A stretch of 56,813 nucleotides of DNA from Candidatus Rokuibacteriota bacterium (GCA_003220685.1 QHTE01000006.1:1-56813); one strand, 5' to 3'; positions 26,360-34,948 are shown, numbered from the stretch's first letter. The notes: generated by a model not told the origin, from the sequence alone. A program made the numbers and translations.

Positions 26360-26394
26360 GGAAACTATTGCAATCCATATGCATTTTCCTTGAC
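26355..26394. promoter_or_regulatory. Inverted repeat joining the two divergent -35 elements
   Basis: GTCAAGGAAA (26355-26364) and TTTCCTTGAC (26385-26394) are perfect 10-bp complements separated by 20 bp that include the small palindromes ATTGCAAT and CATATG. Each arm contains the -35 of one of the two divergent promoters, so a dimer bound here would touch both. Confidence 0.6.
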
Positions 26395-26419
26395 CTCGAT
26401 ATTTCCGAAAAGAGACAAT
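26390..26419 (+). promoter_or_regulatory. Sigma-70-like promoter of the polysaccharide operon
   Basis: TTGACC (26390-26395), 18-bp spacer, GACAAT (26414-26419), about 36 bases before ATG 26455. The surrounding 100 bp is the most AT-rich DNA in this part of the window. Confidence 0.6.
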
Positions 26420-26454
26420 GACCGTAATTTCCATTTGGTGTCGTGGACGACCGA

Positions 26455-28011
26455 ATGAAGCCCGGTAGTCTGCGCAGGTGCCTCAGCCTGCTCCTCGTGG
26501 TGTCCCTATTGGCGCCCAGCACCGGGTTCGCCCAAATTCCGAGCACTGCGCCAACACCCCAACCGCCGGCGCCGTCGATCCGGCCCACCCCAGCCCCGAC
26601 CCCGCCGCCGGCGTCCACGTCGCCACGAGGCGTCACGCCCGGGGCGGACTACCGGCTCGCCCCGGGGGACGTCCTGGAAGTCCAGATCGCGGGACGGCTC
26701 GAGGTGATCCGCCAGCAGGCGGTCGTCGATCTCGAGGGCGCGATCAACGTGCCGCCCCTCGGAGCCCTCCCCGTCGGGGGCCTGACCTTGCTCCAGGCGC
26801 ATCGCAAAGTATCCGCGCGCGCGCGCGAAGTGTTCAAGTTCGCGGACGCGACGATCACGGTCGTGGCGCCGCGCACATTCGAAGTGACCGTGTCGGGCGA
26901 CGTAGAGCGTCCGGGGACCGTGCAGACCCCCGCGACCCGCCGCGTCTACGACGTGATCCTCGACGCCGGCGGCATCACGTCTCGCGGGAGCACGCGCAAC
27001 GTCGTGCTGATACGCCGGAGCGGCGAGCGTCGGATCGATCTGCTCGCCTTCCAGCTGCGCGGCGACCTCACGCAGAATCCGTTCGTCGAAGAGGGACTCC
27101 GGATCCACGTGCCCCCGCGCTCGGGCACCGTCACGCTGTCCGGCGCGGTGCGCCGGCCCGGCGAGTACGAGATCGGCACGACGCCGTCCTTGCGCGAGCT
27201 GCTGGAGCTGGTGGGCGGACTGAGCCCGACGGCGGCCATCGGCGACGCCCGGCTGACGCGCGTCGGCTCCGGCGATCGCAAGGAGGCGATGCCGCTCGAT
27301 CTGCGTGCGGCGCTCACGCCGTCCACGGACCTGTTGCTGCGACCGGGCGATGCGATCTACGTGCCGACGATCTCCTCGCTCCAGGACGTCATCGAGGTGC
27401 GCGGGGCGTTCAACGGCACGGCCGAGAGCACCAAGACCACGGTCGCCGGCAAGGCCACGATCCTTCAGCGGTTCGAGCTGGCGCAGGGCGAGCGCGTGCG
27501 CGACGTCCTCGACCGAGCGGGCGGCGCGGCCGTGTATGCCGACCTGCGCCTGGCGCTCGTCGAGCGGAGCGGGGTCACCGGCCCGCGGCAGCGGATCCCG
27601 ATCGATCTCTATCGCATGCTGGTCGACAAAGACGACACGCCGAACATCGTGCTCCAGAACGGCGACGTGCTCACGCTGCCGATCGTCGAGGACAGGATCT
27701 TCATTCTCGGTGAGGTCAGGACGCCCGGGGCCCACGAGTTCCGGCCCGATTTGACGCCGCGCGAGTACGTCGCGCTCGCCGGCGGGCCGACGAACCGCGC
27801 CCGGCTCGTGAACACGTTCGTGACTTTCCGCAACGGGAAAACGTACGCGATGGCCGACGCACCACCGCTCGAGCCGGGCGCGGTGGTGACGGTGCCCGAG
27901 GTCCCGGTGAAGTGGTGGCAGGACTACGTCACGATCCTGACGGCGCTCGCCACCCTGGTCACCGCGTATACCGGTCTCTATTTCATCTTCAACACCGGCG
28001 CTGGCCACTGA
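26455..28011 (+). CDS. SLBB-domain polysaccharide export protein (Wza/OPX family)
   Basis: About 518 residues. Signal peptide (MKPGSLRRCLSLLLVVSLLA), a Pro-rich linker, the Poly_export domain (ADYRLAPGDVLEVQIAG onward) and about four SLBB repeats (VSGDVERPGTVQ, LSGAVRRPGEYEIG, VRGAFNGTAEST, ILGEVRTPGAHEF). The C-terminus has a hydrophobic helix (YVTILTALATLVTAYTGLYF) in the position of the Wza outer-membrane helix. It forms the outer channel for the polymer. No lipobox Cys is seen, unlike E. coli Wza. An in-frame GTG at 26443 is an alternative start. It is the first gene of the 28-kb operon. Confidence 0.93.
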   Translation: MKPGSLRRCLSLLLVVSLLAPSTGFAQIPSTAPTPQPPAPSIRPTPAPTPPPASTSPRGVTPGADYRLAPGDVLEVQIAGRLEVIRQQAVVDLEGAINVPPLGALPVGGLTLLQAHRKVSARAREVFKFADATITVVAPRTFEVTVSGDVERPGTVQTPATRRVYDVILDAGGITSRGSTRNVVLIRRSGERRIDLLAFQLRGDLTQNPFVEEGLRIHVPPRSGTVTLSGAVRRPGEYEIGTTPSLRELLELVGGLSPTAAIGDARLTRVGSGDRKEAMPLDLRAALTPSTDLLLRPGDAIYVPTISSLQDVIEVRGAFNGTAESTKTTVAGKATILQRFELAQGERVRDVLDRAGGAAVYADLRLALVERSGVTGPRQRIPIDLYRMLVDKDDTPNIVLQNGDVLTLPIVEDRIFILGEVRTPGAHEFRPDLTPREYVALAGGPTNRARLVNTFVTFRNGKTYAMADAPPLEPGAVVTVPEVPVKWWQDYVTILTALATLVTAYTGLYFIFNTGAGH

Positions 28012-28014
28012 CCG

Positions 28015-28821
28015 ATGTACGAATCGTACTGGGAGCTGAGCGAGCCGCCGTTCGACAACTCTCCGAACCCGAAGTTTTTTTACCTGTCGCCCGAGCACGA
28101 GGAGGCCCTCGTCCGTCTCGTCTACACCGTGCGCCACCGCAAGGGCTGCGGGATGCTCACGGGGGAGTACGGCTGCGGCAAGACCACCCTGTCGCGCGCG
28201 CTCATCCAGCGCCTCGAGGCGGAGCGCTATGAGATCGGGCTCCTCACCAACCCGAGCTGGACGCCGGTCGATTTTCTGCGCGAGGCGCTCTATCAGCTGG
28301 GGGGGGAGACGCAGGAGACACGCAAGCCGGAGCTGTTGCACCTCCTCAACGACCTGTTCTTCCGGAACTACCAGGCGGGGCGAGAGAGCGTCGTCATCGT
28401 CGACGAGGCTCAGCTCATCGAGGACGACGCGGTCTTCGAGGAGCTGCGGCTGCTGTTGAACTTCCAGACCGACGACCGGTTTCTGCTGACGCTCCTGCTC
28501 GTCGGCTCGCCCGAGCTCGGCGTGAAGGTCCGGCGCCTCAAGCATCTCGACCAGCGGATCAGCCTCCGCTATCACCTGAACACGCTCGACTACACGCACA
28601 CCGCGAGCTACATCGGCCACCGGCTGCGCATGGCCGGCCAGCCGAAACAGCTCTTCACCGAGGAAGCGGTCAAGCTCATCTTCGATTTCACGCGGGGGAC
28701 GCCGCGCGAGATCAACAACCTGTGCGACGTCGCCCTGCTCGTCGGCTATTCCAAGCGCGCGAAGGAGATCGGGGAGAAGATCGTCGCCGAAGTGATCAAG
28801 GACATGGTCGGGGTGTCCTGA
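28015..28821 (+). CDS. ExeA/GspA-like AAA ATPase of exosortase-type EPS loci
   Basis: 268 residues: YWELSEPPFDNSPNPKFFYL start, Walker A GEYGCGKTT (residues 50-58), Walker B VVIVDEAQ (about 126-133), and sensor region TRGTPREINNLCDVAL. It matches the ATPase that regularly accompanies exosortase/PEP-CTERM polysaccharide operons (TIGR03015-type) and resembles GspA of type II secretion. It probably remodels the export machine. It begins three bases after the SLBB stop and overlaps the next ATG by one base. Confidence 0.93.
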   Translation: MYESYWELSEPPFDNSPNPKFFYLSPEHEEALVRLVYTVRHRKGCGMLTGEYGCGKTTLSRALIQRLEAERYEIGLLTNPSWTPVDFLREALYQLGGETQETRKPELLHLLNDLFFRNYQAGRESVVIVDEAQLIEDDAVFEELRLLLNFQTDDRFLLTLLLVGSPELGVKVRRLKHLDQRISLRYHLNTLDYTHTASYIGHRLRMAGQPKQLFTEEAVKLIFDFTRGTPREINNLCDVALLVGYSKRAKEIGEKIVAEVIKDMVGVS

Positions 28822-29939
28822 TGGTCCGCATGAGCGACGTCGTGCGCGGGATCGTCCGCGACAAGCCCCCGGCCACCGACAAGGCCGCGCAGGCCCCGCC
28901 GCCATCCCCACTGCCGCCGCCCGCACCACCGCGCCCCCGCCCGCTCGCGGAGGCGCTCCGTCCCGTTCCGCCGCCGCCCGCCGAGGAGGCGGGGGCCATC
29001 GAGCCGGCGGCGAGCCTCGACGCCCTCCCGCTCGAGCCCGAGACCCCGACGGAGAGCGCCGAGCCGCTCTTCGCCGAGCTCCAGCTCTTCCTGGCGCGCG
29101 TGCGCGAGCTGATCCGCACCGGGGACGAGTTCCCGTGGTCGGAGCTCGAGCGCATCGTCGAGCGCGCCGCGGTCTTGCTGGAGCGCTCGAACGAGCTCTT
29201 CTGGATCGCCAACGGCACCGCGGCGCTCACGGGCGTCGACTACCTCGCGTTCCACCAGGCGCGCGTCGCCGTGCTCGCGATGACGATCGGCGCCAGCGTC
29301 GGCTACGACCGCCCGCGGCGGCGGCAGCTCGGCGTCGCCGGAAGCCTGATCGACGTGGGCCTCTGGCAGGTGCCCGAGAGCCTCCTGCGTCGCCTCGACG
29401 CGCTCTCGGCCGAGGAGCAAACGCTCTACCGCTCGCACCCCCGCCTGTCGGTCGAGCTGATCCGCCGCTGGTCGCCGCCGCGCGAGGGGCTGGTCGAGGC
29501 CGTGCTCCAGCATCACGAGCGCGAGCAGGGGCAGGGCTTCCCGCAGGGTCTACACGGCACCGTCGTGAGCCCGGACGCGAAGGTCCTCGGCCTGGTCGAC
29601 ACCTACACGGCTCTCACGATGCCCCCGCCGCCGCGGCCGCGTCTGAGACCGCACGAGGCGATCCGCGAGATCGTGCGCTCGAAGCACGAGGCGTTCCCCG
29701 CGCAGCTCGTCAAGGCGCTGCTCTCCGAGATCTCCGTCTTTCCGCCCGGCACGCTCGTGCGCCTGAACACCGGCGAGGTCGGCCGCGTGACCGCGGTGAA
29801 CCGCAACCACCCGCTGCGGCCGCGCGTCGAGGTCGTCGCCGACGGCAAGGGGCAGCGCCTCGCGTCGCCCAAGATCACCGACCTCGCGGACGCGCCATTC
29901 CTCTACATCACCGGCGCCGTCGCGGAGGGCGGGCGATGA
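28821..29939 (+). CDS. HD-GYP-like protein with altered metal site
   Basis: 372 residues. A Pro-rich N-terminal 90 residues, then an HD-GYP-type fold: His145 (AFHQAR), the HD pair replaced by Ile177-Asp178 (GSLIDVGLWQVPESLL), His206, HHE at 231-233, GQGFP at 237-241 in place of GYP, and Asp260 (LVDTYTALT). In active enzymes these residues hold the metals that hydrolyse cyclic di-GMP. With the dyad His missing, catalysis is doubtful, and a binding or regulatory role is likely. The ATG overlaps the ATPase stop, so it is part of the export operon. A beta-rich C-terminal domain (PPGTLVRLNTGEVGRVTAVN) follows. Confidence 0.85.
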   Translation: MVRMSDVVRGIVRDKPPATDKAAQAPPPSPLPPPAPPRPRPLAEALRPVPPPPAEEAGAIEPAASLDALPLEPETPTESAEPLFAELQLFLARVRELIRTGDEFPWSELERIVERAAVLLERSNELFWIANGTAALTGVDYLAFHQARVAVLAMTIGASVGYDRPRRRQLGVAGSLIDVGLWQVPESLLRRLDALSAEEQTLYRSHPRLSVELIRRWSPPREGLVEAVLQHHEREQGQGFPQGLHGTVVSPDAKVLGLVDTYTALTMPPPPRPRLRPHEAIREIVRSKHEAFPAQLVKALLSEISVFPPGTLVRLNTGEVGRVTAVNRNHPLRPRVEVVADGKGQRLASPKITDLADAPFLYITGAVAEGGR

Positions 29940-29949
29940 GGATCCGCTA

Positions 29950-30582
29950 GTGGCGCAGTACGAGATGAACCTGCGCGACTACTGGATGATCGTGCGCCGC
30001 CGGCGCATGATCATCATCGTCTGCACGGGGCTCGTGGCGCTCCTGAGCCTCGGCCTCGCGCAGCGAAAAACGCCGGTCTACCAGGCGACCGCCGCCGTCA
30101 AGTTCGAGCAGTCGACCCAGCTCTCGGGGCTCCTGGTGGAGGTCCTCTCCTACTCGAGCGCCGATTCGATCGAGACCCAGGTGACCATCGTCAAGAGCTA
30201 CCCGATCCTCGAGGACGTCGCCAAGCGGCTGGGATACGTCAAAGAGGCGCCGACCGGCGGCGCGGCCTCGCGCGAGGCGAAGGGCTACTGGGGGACCCTG
30301 GATTCGATCAACGCCAAGCTCCGGGTCGCCCGGGTGCCGAACACGAGCATTCTCGAGATCACGGCCACCTCGACGAAGCCGCGCGAGGCTCAGGACCTCG
30401 CCAACACCACCGCCGAGTCGTACCGCGACTACAACAAATCGCTGCGGAACTCGCGCGTCACCGAGGCGCGGCGGTTCATCGAGAACCAGCTGAAGGACGT
30501 CGAGCCGGGAGGCGAACCGGATCGTCGCGCCCGGCGCCGAGTCGTCGGTGCTGATGTCGGTCTTCACCCAGGTGCGCGGTGA
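29950..30582 (+). CDS. Wzz/Wzc-type co-polymerase, N-terminal part (frameshifted)
   Basis: GTG 29950 begins MAQYEMNLRDYWMIVRRRRM followed by TM1 (IIIVCTGLVALLSLGLAQ) and the Wzz periplasmic domain (PVYQATAAVKFEQS, RVARVPNTSILEITATSTKP, REAQDLANTTAESYRDYN). Good similarity ends at ENQLKDVE; the residues after that (PGGEPDRRARRR) are out of frame. The continuation REANRIVAPGAESS is in the +1 frame from 30506 and runs into the next entry. So this and the following feature were one Wzc-like gene, interrupted by a single-base or small indel around 30502-30512. Confidence 0.85.
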   Translation: MAQYEMNLRDYWMIVRRRRMIIIVCTGLVALLSLGLAQRKTPVYQATAAVKFEQSTQLSGLLVEVLSYSSADSIETQVTIVKSYPILEDVAKRLGYVKEAPTGGAASREAKGYWGTLDSINAKLRVARVPNTSILEITATSTKPREAQDLANTTAESYRDYNKSLRNSRVTEARRFIENQLKDVEPGGEPDRRARRRVVGADVGLHPGAR

Positions 30583-33082
30583 CATCGAGAAGGCGCGCCA
30601 GCAGCGGACCGAGCTGGAGGCCATCCAGCAGCGGCTGGCGGCGCTCGACAGGGCCGCGCCCACCGACCGGATCTTCATCGAGACCTCCAATCCCGCGATG
30701 CAGAAGCTGCAGGCGACGCTGTCTGAGCTACAGCTCGAGCGGAACAACCTCGCCGTGGAGGTCACCGACCGGCACCCGCGCCTGCAGGCCATCGACGACC
30801 GAATCCGCGAGATCCGCACTGAGATGCGGCGCGAGGTGGGGGCGCAGATCGCGATGCTGCGCAACCGCGAGGAGTTCCTCAATCGTCAGATCGGGGAGCT
30901 GCAGCAGAAGAACCGGGAGCTGCCGACCCTCGAGCTCTCCCTGCAGCGCCTGCAGCGCGAGGCCAAGACCAACGACGATCTGCTGGCGCTCCTGAAGACG
31001 AAGCACCAGGAAGCGCTCATCAAGGAGGCCGAGCAGATCGAAGAGGTCTCGATCGTCCGCCCGGCGACCGAGCCGGACGCGCCGATCGGCGGCGAGACAG
31101 CGAACACGATGCTCGTCGGCGCCGTGCTGGGGCTGGCGATCGGGCTCGTCCTCGCCTTCGTGCGCGAGAACCTCGACACGTCGATCGGGACCATCGAGGA
31201 CGTCGAGTCCTACCTGGGCGTGCCCGTGCTCGGCGTCGTGCCGCACATCGACTCGCGCGAGACCGTCCAGCGAATCCTCGAGCGCCGGCCCGCGCTGGCC
31301 CAGATCGACCCCGAGGCGCTGCTGAGCCACTCGCTCCTGATCACGCACTTCGATCCGAAGTCGCCGGTTGCCGAGGCCTACCGCACGCTCCGCACCAACA
31401 TCCAGTTCGCGCGCATGGAGCGCTCCGGCAAGGTCCTCGTCGTCTCGAGCCCGACCCTGCAAGAGGGCAAGACCACGACGATCGTGAACCTCGCCCTGAC
31501 GCTGGCCCAGAGCGGCCAGAAGACCCTGCTGATCGGCGCGAACATGCGGCGCCCGTCGATCCACCGGTTCTTCGGGATCGAGCGCGAGCCGGGCCTGTCC
31601 AACATCCTCGTCGGCAGCGCGCAGTGGCGCGACTGCATCCGGACGGTCGCGGACATCCTCATGGGGCGGTTCGAGATGGAGGACATCATGGCCGCCCCCG
31701 GCCTGGACAACCTCCACATCATCGAGGCCGGCCCGGTGCCGGCCAACCCGTCGGAGCTCCTCTCGACGCCCGCAATGGCGGGCTTCCTGCTCTCCGTGCG
31801 CGACGTGTACGACGTGATCCTCGTCGACACGCCGCCGATCCTGCCGGTCACCGACTCGGCCATCGTCGCCTCGCAGGCCGATGGCGTCGTCATCGTCTAC
31901 CAGGCCGGCAAGGTCGGGCGGCTCGTGCTCAAGCGCGCGAAGGTGCACGTCGAGAACGTCGGCGGCAAGGTCTGGGGCGTGGTGCTGAACGACGTGAAGA
32001 CCGAGATCGCGGGCTACGCCTACACGCAGTACTACACACACTACTACGGCGAGGAGACGGTCGTCGATCCCCGCAAGGATCGCCTCGAGCGCGTGCGGGG
32101 GTTCGTGCGCAATCTCTTTCACCGGGAGGCGCGGGCCGCCGCCGTGGCCGCCGACCCCGAGGTGGTGGTGACAGCCGACGCGACCGCACCGCTCACCGCG
32201 GGCGCGCCGGCGCTCGAGACCGAGCCGGTCGGGTTCAACGCGCCGGCAGCGGGCTCGGCGAGCTCCAGGCGCCTCTGGATGGGCGTGATCGTGCTCGCGC
32301 TGCTCGCCGTGCTCGGCGGGCTGGCCGGGTGGCGTCTGGGCTGGTTCGGCGGCGCGCAGCGGCCCAAGGAGATCCTGCGCCAGCGCCTGGAAACGCCCCC
32401 CTCGACGCCGGCGCCGGCGCTCGCGACGCCGCGCCCCGTCCCGGCGCCGCCGGCGCCGGCGCTCACGCCGCTGCCCGAGCCGCCCGCGGCTGCGATGAGC
32501 CTGGGCCCTGTCGCAACGCCGCCCGCGCCGGTCGAGCGGCGCGCGCCGCCCGCCTCGGCGGCGCCGTCCCGGCCGCCCGCAACTGCGCCGGCCGCTCCCG
32601 CGACCCCGCCGGCCGCTCCGGCGGCGGCGCGCTTCGCGATCGAGTTCGGCCCGTTCATGACCGCGCCCGAGGCCGAGCGCGTCGAGCGTCAGCTGAACGA
32701 GGCCGGCTACCCGACGGTGCGCTTCCGCCAGCAGACCGGCGCCGCCCTTTACGCCGTGCTTATCGAGAAGATGCCGAGCGCGCGCGACGCGCAGGCGCTC
32801 GTCGTCTCGCTGCGCCAGCAAGGATTCGCCGAGGCGTTCGTGGTCGGCGAGCGCGAGCCGCTGAGCGTGCAGGTGGGATTGCCCCTGCCGCTGCGCGGCG
32901 CCGTCCAGACGGCCGAGCGGCTGCGCGCGAGCGGTCATCAGGTGCGCGTCGCCGCCCAGCCGGGCGAGGCGGTGGTGTTCGCCCTCCGTCACGGCAACTT
33001 CGCCACGTCAGGGGAAGCGGAGGCGAAAGGTCAGGAGCTGATGCGCCTCGGCCTGGGCAACCAGGTCGTACGTGTGAAGTAG
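30548..33082 (+). CDS. Wzc-type tyrosine autokinase with extra TM and two SPOR domains
   Basis: 844 residues from the first start in frame (GTG 30548); the true coding continuity begins near 30506. Order: periplasmic coiled coil, TM2 (TMLVGAVLGLAIGLVLAFV), BY-kinase with Walker A (PTLQEGKTTT), an altered Walker A' (LLIGANMRRP, where DxD would be expected), Walker B (VILVDTPPI) and a Tyr cluster (YAYTQYYTHYYGEE). Then come a third TM (LWMGVIVLALLAVLGGLAGW, about residue 575), a 90-residue Pro/Ala linker, and two SPOR domains (FAIEFGPFMTAPEAERVE and SVQVGLPLPLRGAVQTAE). It controls polymer length; the SPOR pair would sit in the periplasm and bind denuded peptidoglycan. Confidence 0.88.
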   Translation: MLMSVFTQVRGDIEKARQQRTELEAIQQRLAALDRAAPTDRIFIETSNPAMQKLQATLSELQLERNNLAVEVTDRHPRLQAIDDRIREIRTEMRREVGAQIAMLRNREEFLNRQIGELQQKNRELPTLELSLQRLQREAKTNDDLLALLKTKHQEALIKEAEQIEEVSIVRPATEPDAPIGGETANTMLVGAVLGLAIGLVLAFVRENLDTSIGTIEDVESYLGVPVLGVVPHIDSRETVQRILERRPALAQIDPEALLSHSLLITHFDPKSPVAEAYRTLRTNIQFARMERSGKVLVVSSPTLQEGKTTTIVNLALTLAQSGQKTLLIGANMRRPSIHRFFGIEREPGLSNILVGSAQWRDCIRTVADILMGRFEMEDIMAAPGLDNLHIIEAGPVPANPSELLSTPAMAGFLLSVRDVYDVILVDTPPILPVTDSAIVASQADGVVIVYQAGKVGRLVLKRAKVHVENVGGKVWGVVLNDVKTEIAGYAYTQYYTHYYGEETVVDPRKDRLERVRGFVRNLFHREARAAAVAADPEVVVTADATAPLTAGAPALETEPVGFNAPAAGSASSRRLWMGVIVLALLAVLGGLAGWRLGWFGGAQRPKEILRQRLETPPSTPAPALATPRPVPAPPAPALTPLPEPPAAAMSLGPVATPPAPVERRAPPASAAPSRPPATAPAAPATPPAAPAAARFAIEFGPFMTAPEAERVERQLNEAGYPTVRFRQQTGAALYAVLIEKMPSARDAQALVVSLRQQGFAEAFVVGEREPLSVQVGLPLPLRGAVQTAERLRASGHQVRVAAQPGEAVVFALRHGNFATSGEAEAKGQELMRLGLGNQVVRVK

Positions 33083-33086
33083 TCCC

Positions 33087-34403
33087 GTGGATGCGCCTCT
33101 CGTCCTGGCCGCCGCGCTGGCCGTCTTTCTCATCGTCTTCGTGCGGATCGAGTTCGGCCTCTACCTCGTGATCTTCTCGATGCTGCTCTCGCCGCAGCTC
33201 GGCGCCGGCGGGGCGGTCGCCGAGGGCCGCCGCATCGTCATCCGGAGCGAAGACCTGCTCCTGCTGGTCGTCGCGTTCAGCTGGCTCGCCAAGACCGCCG
33301 TCAACAAGGAGCTCGGGCTCACCCTGAAGACTCCGCTCAACCGCCCGATCCTCGCGTACGTGGCGGCGACCGCAATCGCGACCTTGATCGGCTACATGAC
33401 GGGCACGGTCGCGGGCTGGGGCCGCGCCTTCTACTTGCTGAAGTACATCGAGTACTTCGTCGTGTACTACATGGTCGTCAACAACCTGGTCGACCGCCGG
33501 CAGGCGTGGCGGCTCGTCACCGCGGCGTTCCTGACCGCGGTCATCGTGAGCCTGATCGGGCTGACGCAGATCCCGAGCGGCCAGCGCGTGTCGGCGCCGT
33601 TCGAGGGCAAGGAAGGCGAGCCCAACACGTTCGGCGGCTATCTCCTGCTGCTGATCGCGGTCGCCGGCGGCATCGCGCTCGAGACGGCGCGGATCAGGAC
33701 CCGCGCGATCTACCTGGGGCTGGCCGGGCTGATGTCGATCCCGTTCATGTTCACGCTCTCGCGCACGTCCTACGTCGGCGCGATCCCGGCGCTGGCGACC
33801 ATGGCCGTGCTCTCGAGCCGGCGCCGCCTGATGATCGGCGGCCTCATCGTCTTGCTCGTCGCCTCGCCCGTCGTCATGACGCTCTTTCCCGACTCGGTCA
33901 TGCGGCGCGTGCACTACACGTTCGAGCCCGAGCGCGGGCAGCCGACCGTGCGCGTCGGCGCCGTCGGCTTCGATCCGTCGACCTCGGCGCGGCTCATCAG
34001 CGTGAAGCAGGCGTTCGAGGGCTTCACCCATCGACCGATCTTCGGCTACGGCGTCACCGGCTTCGCGTTCATGGACCAGCAGTTCGCCCGGACGCTCGTC
34101 GAGACCGGCATCGTAGGGCTCGCGACGTTCCTGGCGCTCGTCTGGGCGGTCCTCAAGGCCGGCGTCGCCTCGTGCCGGCGCCTGACCGTCCCCGAGGAGC
34201 GCGGGCTCGCGCTGGGCTTCGTCGCCGGCACAGCCGGTCTGCTCGGGCACGCGCTCGGCGCCAACACGTTCATCATCGTGCGCATCATGGAGCCGTTCTG
34301 GTTCTTCGCCGCCGTCGTGGTCGCGCTGCCCGGTCTGGCCCCGGCGGAGACGGCCGCGGCCGCGCCCGCGCCGGCCGTGCGCCTGACCCGGCGCTTGGCG
34401 TGA
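33087..34403 (+). CDS. O-antigen-ligase/polymerase-like membrane protein
   Basis: 438 residues with about ten to twelve membrane helices. The long periplasmic loop carries the family-type motif RPIFGYGVTGF preceded by SARLISVKQAFEGF, as in the Wzy_C/O-antigen ligase domain. It either polymerises the repeat units (Wzy role) or transfers finished chains. No separate Wzy is present, so polymerase is the better guess. GTG 33087 follows the kinase stop by four bases, and its stop overlaps the next ATG (ATGA). Confidence 0.85.
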   Translation: MDAPLVLAAALAVFLIVFVRIEFGLYLVIFSMLLSPQLGAGGAVAEGRRIVIRSEDLLLLVVAFSWLAKTAVNKELGLTLKTPLNRPILAYVAATAIATLIGYMTGTVAGWGRAFYLLKYIEYFVVYYMVVNNLVDRRQAWRLVTAAFLTAVIVSLIGLTQIPSGQRVSAPFEGKEGEPNTFGGYLLLLIAVAGGIALETARIRTRAIYLGLAGLMSIPFMFTLSRTSYVGAIPALATMAVLSSRRRLMIGGLIVLLVASPVVMTLFPDSVMRRVHYTFEPERGQPTVRVGAVGFDPSTSARLISVKQAFEGFTHRPIFGYGVTGFAFMDQQFARTLVETGIVGLATFLALVWAVLKAGVASCRRLTVPEERGLALGFVAGTAGLLGHALGANTFIIVRIMEPFWFFAAVVVALPGLAPAETAAAAPAPAVRLTRRLA

Positions 34404-34948
34404 TGCCGACGCGTGCCGTCGTGGCGCGGGCCCGCAAGGTCCGGCTCCTCGTCATGGACGTCGACGGGGTGCTCACCGACGGCCGGATGATTCTGTCCGA
34501 GCGCGGCGACGAGCTGAAAGCGTTCAACACCCACGACGGACTCGCCATCGCCCTCGCCAAGCGCGCCGGCATCAAGACCGCGATGGTCACCGGCGAGTCG
34601 AGCCCGATCGCGAAGGCCCGCGGCGCCAAGCTCGGCGTCGACTCGGTCATCCTCGGCGCGCGCCGCAAGGGCGAGGTCGTCCAGACGCTGCGCGCCGAGC
34701 ACAACGTGCCGGCCGAGGCGGTCGCCTTCATCGGCGACGACCTCATCGACATCCCGGCGATGCAGATCGTCGGCCTCGCGGTCGCCGTCGCCGACGCGCC
34801 GGCGGCGGTGAAGGCGGCCGCGCACCACGTGACGCGCGCGCCGGGTGGGCACGGAGCTGTCCGCGAGCTGGTGGAGCTCGTCTTGACGTCGCAGCGCTCG
34901 TGGCGGAGCATCGTCGCCGCCTACGTGCGCGAGCACGGAGGTCGATGA
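34403..34948 (+). CDS. kdsC: KdsC-type HAD phosphatase (KDO-8-phosphate phosphatase-like)
   Basis: 181 residues, the size of the KdsC family. The nucleophile motif VMDVDGVLTDG, motif II VTGES and the magnesium-binding GDDLIDIPAM are intact, with no cap domain, as in tetrameric C0 HAD enzymes. It should release phosphate from KDO-8-phosphate or a related nonulosonate phosphate. kdsA, kdsB and kdsD are not in the window, so either they lie elsewhere or another acidic sugar is made. ATGA overlaps join it to genes on both sides. Confidence 0.85.
   Translation: MPTRAVVARARKVRLLVMDVDGVLTDGRMILSERGDELKAFNTHDGLAIALAKRAGIKTAMVTGESSPIAKARGAKLGVDSVILGARRKGEVVQTLRAEHNVPAEAVAFIGDDLIDIPAMQIVGLAVAVADAPAAVKAAAHHVTRAPGGHGAVRELVELVLTSQRSWRSIVAAYVREHGGR

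Noticed and set aside
30728..32992. A 754-codon minus frame opposite the kinase gene
   Set aside because: Composition of a GC-bias shadow; the plus-strand protein is clearly homologous to Wzc.
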